From Chitinophagales bacterium (GTDB taxonomy: Bacteria; Bacteroidota; Bacteroidia; Chitinophagales; LD1): 64,000 nucleotides of DNA. This document shows, one piece after another, positions 60,740 to 64,000 of the stretch; position 1 is the first letter of the stretch; the number at the start of each line of letters is the position of its first letter. The DNA is taken from assembly GCA_026129525.1 (NCBI GenBank), contig JAHCHW010000005.1, forward strand, positions 186,001 to 250,000. Reading direction: 5' to 3'. Both the position numbers and the translations under genes were made by a program. Under the pieces are notes generated by a model. The model saw only the letters and a list, made by a program, of their open reading frames with translations. It had not been told where the DNA came from and searched no databases.

Positions 60740-63700
60740 CTACCTCAACACCTCATGCCTTTTGCGGTAAAACAGCCAATACACATTCGGGAAAATGAGT
60801 AGTGTAAGAATGGTTGCCGTAATCAATCCACCAATAATAACAATGGCTAATGGCTTTTGACTTTCGCTGCCAATGCCGGTAGAAATAGCTGCGGGGAATA
60901 AACCGATTGCCGCCATCATAGCCGTCATCACCACCGGGCGTGTTCGGTTTTTCACGCCTTCTTTTATGGCATCGGCTAACGATAGTTTGTTGTGTAGGTT
61001 TTTGTTGAATTCTGAAATGAGGATTACTCCATTTTGCACGCAAATACCAAAGAGCGCAATAAAACCGACCCCTGCAGATATGCCAAAGTTGATGCCCGTA
61101 ACATGCAGCGCTAAAATGCCACCAATCAATGCAAACGGCACATTCACCAACACTAATGAGGCATCGCGTGCATTACCAAAAGTGATAAACAACAAAATGA
61201 AAATGGCAATCAAACTTACAGGCACTACTTGTGATAAACGCTTGGTGGCACGCACCTGATTTTCAAATTCGCCCGTCCAGCCAATGGTGTAGCCCTGCGG
61301 TAGTTTAATGCTGTTGCTTACTTTGCTTTGCGCTTCGGCTATGGTGCTGCCTAAATCTCTTTCGCGCACCGAAAACTTTACTCCGATAAATCGTTTGCCA
61401 TCGCGGTAAATAAATGCCGGACCGGTGAGCGTTTTTATTTCCGCAATTTCTTTGAGCGGCACCTTGCCGCCACGCAAACTCGGCACCAGCAGCATTTTGA
61501 TATCCTCTTCGTTTTTGCGATACTCCGGTTTGTAGCGCACGCGCACATCAAACTTGCGCTCGCCTTCATATTTCTGCGTAGCGGTTTTTCCGCCTATTGC
61601 CATTTCAATAACCGCCTGTGCATCGCTTACGGTTACACCATACAGCGCCATTTTTTCTTTATCCAACACAATACTCATTTCGGGTTGACCAACGTTGCGC
61701 AAAATGCCCACATCTTTTATGCCACGCACGTTTTGTATTTGTGCTATCACACTATTAGCTAACTCATCCAACTTGTCCAAATCATCGCCATAAATTTTTA
61801 CTGCGTTAGATGCGTTAATGCCCGCCACTGCTTCGGCTACGTTATCAATAATCGGTTGCGAGTAATTGTAAACAATACCCTGATAGTTTTTCAATTTTGC
61901 ATCCATTTCTTCAATCAAATCATCTACCGAAATTTTGCGTTTCCATTCTTCCTTCGGTTTCAAATTCACTTGCATCTGCACATAATAAAAACCACTGGGG
62001 TCGGTGCCATCGTTACTGCGCCCGGTTTGCGAAAGCACTCCGTTTACTTCTTCAAAACTCATCAACTCTTTACGCAGCGTGTGCACCATTTTTACGGTTT
62101 CATTCAGCGAAGAACTCATCGGCAATTTGGCTTCTACCCAAAGTGCACCTTCATTCAACTGCGGCAAAAATTCTGTTCCTAAAAATGTGGTGGAGAAAAG
62201 TGTAGCCCCCAAAAACGCAATAGACGCTGCTAAGCTCAGTCGCTTATTTCTAAAACACCAACCGAATGATTTTTCTACGATGCGATTGATGAAGTTGACA
62301 AAGAAATTGTGCTTCTCCTTTACATCTTTCTTCAACAAAATAGAAACCAACACCGGCACCAAAGTGAGAGTGTAAATGAGCGCGCCCAACAACGCAAAGC
62401 CAAGTGTGTAAGCCAAAGGCGAAAACATTTTCCCTTCCACTTTTTGGAAAGAAAAAATGGGCAACAAGGCAGTGATGATAATGAGCTTACTGAAGAAAAC
62501 CGCTTTGCCCATTTCGCCACCGGTGCGTTTAATCAAACCGAGTTTGCTCAATCGGTTAAAACGTTCCATGCCGTTTTTGTGCGCCAAAGAATCTAATGCC
62601 ACAAACATGCCCTCCACCATTACCACTGCACCGTCAATGATAATTCCAAAGTCCACCGCACCCAGCGATAGCAAGTTGGCACTCATACCTTTGAAGCGCA
62701 AACACATAAACGCAAACAACAATGAGAGTGGAATGATGAGCGCCACAATTAAAGTAGTGCGCCAGTCGGCCATAAATATGAATACAATCACCGTTACGAG
62801 AATGATGCCTTCCACCAAGTTGTGCATCACAGTATGCGTGCAGTAAGTCATCAAATTATCGCGGTCGTAAAAGGTTTCCATTTTTACATCGCGCGGTAAA
62901 ATGGTTTCGTTGAGTTCGGCAATTTTTGCTTTCACCCTCGCCAACACTTCGCTCGGGTTTTCACCTTTGCGCATCACAATAATTCCTTCCACCACATCAT
63001 CATTATCATTCAAGCCCACCTGCCCCACACGCGGTGCGCTGCTCTCCTGCACTTCGGCAAGGTTTTTCACCAACACCGGATTGCCGTTGTAATCGTTTAC
63101 AATGATGTTTTCAATGTCTTGCTTGGATTGCAGCAAACCCAAGCCGCGCACTACATACGCTTGTCCGTTTTTCTCAATCACATCGCCACCCACATTCAAA
63201 TTACTTTTGCTTACCGCCTCATAAACTTCGAGCGGAGTGATGTCAAATTTTTGGAGTTTGTATGGGTCAACTTGTATCTCATAGATTTTTTCCTGCCCGC
63301 CAAACGCCACAATATCTGCCACGCCCGGCACTTGCCGCAGTTGGCGGTCTATTACCCAGTTTTGAATAGTAAGTAAATCACGTGTGTCGCGCTCGCTGCT
63401 CTTGAGCACATAGCGAAAAATTTCTCCGGTGGGTCCGTAGGGCGGTTGCACATCGGGCTCCACACCTTCCGGAAAAGTTACGTTGCGCAATTGGTTGTTC
63501 ACCTGCTGCCGCGCAAAAAAGTCATCCACCTCATCTTCAAAAATTATTTTGATAACGCTCAAACCAAACATGGTAATGCTGCGCACATTGGTTTTGCGTT
63601 GCACGGCTGTCATAGCCACTTCTATAGGCACGGTAACAAAACGCTCCACATCTTCGGCACTGCGCCCGTTCCATTCGGTTACTATGATAATTTGCGTGTT

Positions 63701-63838
63701 CGTTACATCCGGGAATGCCTCGATAGGCATATTTAAATAACTGACAACGCCCACTATCACCAGCACCCCCACCATAAAGAAAGTGAAGAAGTGGTTCTTG
63801 AGCGAAAAGCCGACTATGTTTCTGATGAATTTGTTCAT
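60740..63838 (-). CDS. CusA/CzcA-type heavy-metal RND efflux pump
   Basis: An inner-membrane proton-driven RND pump of 1032 residues. The Cus/Czc group pattern is clear: NIVGFSLKNHFFTFF start, AFPDVTNTQIIIVTEWNGRSAEDVERFV porter entry, VDFGIIIDGAVVMVEG in TM4 (proton-relay Asp), and GISAGVGFIALFGICVQNGVILISEFN in TM11. Residues AYTLGFALLGALIYTLTLVP also fit. It expels divalent or monovalent metal ions; the ion cannot be told from sequence alone. ATG 63838 (MNKFIRNIVG) is preferred to an upstream ATG at 63892, whose 18 extra codons come from the intergenic repeat. The adaptor gene lies directly upstream. It is convergent with the DUF2490 gene, 1 bp apart. Confidence 0.93.
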   Translation of the reverse strand: MNKFIRNIVGFSLKNHFFTFFMVGVLVIVGVVSYLNMPIEAFPDVTNTQIIIVTEWNGRSAEDVERFVTVPIEVAMTAVQRKTNVRSITMFGLSVIKIIFEDEVDDFFARQQVNNQLRNVTFPEGVEPDVQPPYGPTGEIFRYVLKSSERDTRDLLTIQNWVIDRQLRQVPGVADIVAFGGQEKIYEIQVDPYKLQKFDITPLEVYEAVSKSNLNVGGDVIEKNGQAYVVRGLGLLQSKQDIENIIVNDYNGNPVLVKNLAEVQESSAPRVGQVGLNDNDDVVEGIIVMRKGENPSEVLARVKAKIAELNETILPRDVKMETFYDRDNLMTYCTHTVMHNLVEGIILVTVIVFIFMADWRTTLIVALIIPLSLLFAFMCLRFKGMSANLLSLGAVDFGIIIDGAVVMVEGMFVALDSLAHKNGMERFNRLSKLGLIKRTGGEMGKAVFFSKLIIITALLPIFSFQKVEGKMFSPLAYTLGFALLGALIYTLTLVPVLVSILLKKDVKEKHNFFVNFINRIVEKSFGWCFRNKRLSLAASIAFLGATLFSTTFLGTEFLPQLNEGALWVEAKLPMSSSLNETVKMVHTLRKELMSFEEVNGVLSQTGRSNDGTDPSGFYYVQMQVNLKPKEEWKRKISVDDLIEEMDAKLKNYQGIVYNYSQPIIDNVAEAVAGINASNAVKIYGDDLDKLDELANSVIAQIQNVRGIKDVGILRNVGQPEMSIVLDKEKMALYGVTVSDAQAVIEMAIGGKTATQKYEGERKFDVRVRYKPEYRKNEEDIKMLLVPSLRGGKVPLKEIAEIKTLTGPAFIYRDGKRFIGVKFSVRERDLGSTIAEAQSKVSNSIKLPQGYTIGWTGEFENQVRATKRLSQVVPVSLIAIFILLFITFGNARDASLVLVNVPFALIGGILALHVTGINFGISAGVGFIALFGICVQNGVILISEFNKNLHNKLSLADAIKEGVKNRTRPVVMTAMMAAIGLFPAAISTGIGSESQKPLAIVIIGGLITATILTLLIFPNVYWLFYRKRHEVLR

Positions 63839-63895
63839 ACTAATATTTTGATTTGCTACTACACGATTTGCGTTTTGCGATTTGCCCCTCATTCT

Positions 63896-63925
63896 CCCTC
63901 CCTATCGGGGAGGGTTGGGGTGGGG
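63896..63925. repeat. G-rich hairpin element with a G-quadruplex motif
   Basis: CCCTCCC/GGGAGGG (63896-63902 and 63908-63914) is an inverted repeat with a TATCG loop. On the plus strand GGGGAGGGTTGGGGTGGGG (63907-63925) has four G runs, the canonical quadruplex pattern. It lies between the adaptor stop and the pump start. Confidence 0.6.
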
Positions 63926-64000
63926 CTAATCATTCAACGCATCATAAATCAGCAACTGGTTTTTTGAAATCACTTTTTCACCTTCCTGCATTCCGCTGGC
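63926..64000 (-). CDS. RND efflux periplasmic adaptor subunit, 3' end only
   Basis: The last 24 residues and the TAG stop (63926-63928) of a gene running off the right edge. The fragment SGMQEGEKVISKNQLLIYDAL has the form of the C-terminal end of HlyD/CusB-type membrane-fusion proteins (strand GxxxGEKVI, then LLIYD). This fits the adjacent CusA-type pump on the same strand. The start, the lipobox and all upstream domains are outside the window. The call rests on the short C-terminal pattern plus position. Confidence 0.7.
   Translation of the reverse strand, partial: ASGMQEGEKVISKNQLLIYDALND

Noticed and set aside
1..64000. tRNA, rRNA, prophage, transposase or integrase genes
   Set aside because: None was found on reading the intergenic regions and ORFs on both strands; only short palindromic elements are present.

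Overview
The window comes from the chromosome of a bacterium of the phylum Bacteroidota, most likely a free-living, Chitinophagales-like member; the species cannot be named from the sequence. The evidence is the type IX secretion (T9SS) signature genes (a giant SprB-repeat protein with a gliding-motility C-terminal domain followed by a PorP/SprF protein, and a second protein with a T9SS sorting tail), SCKK-type lipoproteins, a ribosomal protein THX gene, TAnnTTTG-like -7 promoter elements and mostly weak Shine-Dalgarno sequences. I see no tRNA or rRNA gene, CRISPR array, prophage or intact insertion sequence.

Layout. 0-12 kb: aspS, then the SprB-like adhesin and its PorP/SprF partner, a small coiled-coil secreted protein, a DUF4382 lipoprotein, a small membrane protein and an RluF-type pseudouridine synthase. 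12-18 kb: a signalling island on the minus strand with two PAS histidine kinases and four stand-alone receiver proteins, three of which are close paralogues. 18-25 kb: a 1083-residue repeat-rich T9SS cargo protein with a near-identical DNA duplication, then a minus-strand set of two small proteins, a SnoaL-like protein and a STAND-like ATPase. 25-36 kb: ComF, a PolB-type exonuclease, ComEC, a HepT/MntA toxin-antitoxin pair whose antitoxin carries an in-frame stop, a leucine-rich-repeat protein, a Na/phosphate cotransporter family protein, DUF4256, lysS and unknowns. 36-44 kb: a large unknown envelope protein with a probable C-terminal barrel, an esterase, a flavin reductase and a LolCDE/MacB-like ABC operon. 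44-51 kb: a YceI lipoprotein behind a perfect palindrome, then two tandem paralogous exported proteins of unknown family whose C-termini share an H-R-G-H ... G-S-C-G-G motif pair suggestive of a caspase-like (clan CD) cysteine hydrolase; ribosomal protein THX closes this block. 51-64 kb: a compact GH31 lipoprotein, an orphan OppC-like permease, a GAF/SpoIIE phosphatase, a surface polysaccharide locus (O-antigen ligase, Wzz, Wzx, glycosyltransferase, DUF2490 protein), and a CusA/CzcA RND pump with the 3' end of its adaptor gene running off the right edge.

The best candidates for something undescribed are the caspase-like tandem pair (45182-50551) and the STAND ATPase cluster (21688-24889). The interrupted MntA antitoxin beside an intact HepT, the three-member DD..ADN..H receiver family and several palindromic intergenic elements also deserve a look. 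Starts were moved from the longest possible reading frame wherever an internal ATG, a paralogue alignment or an upstream terminator argued for it; each case is stated in its entry.
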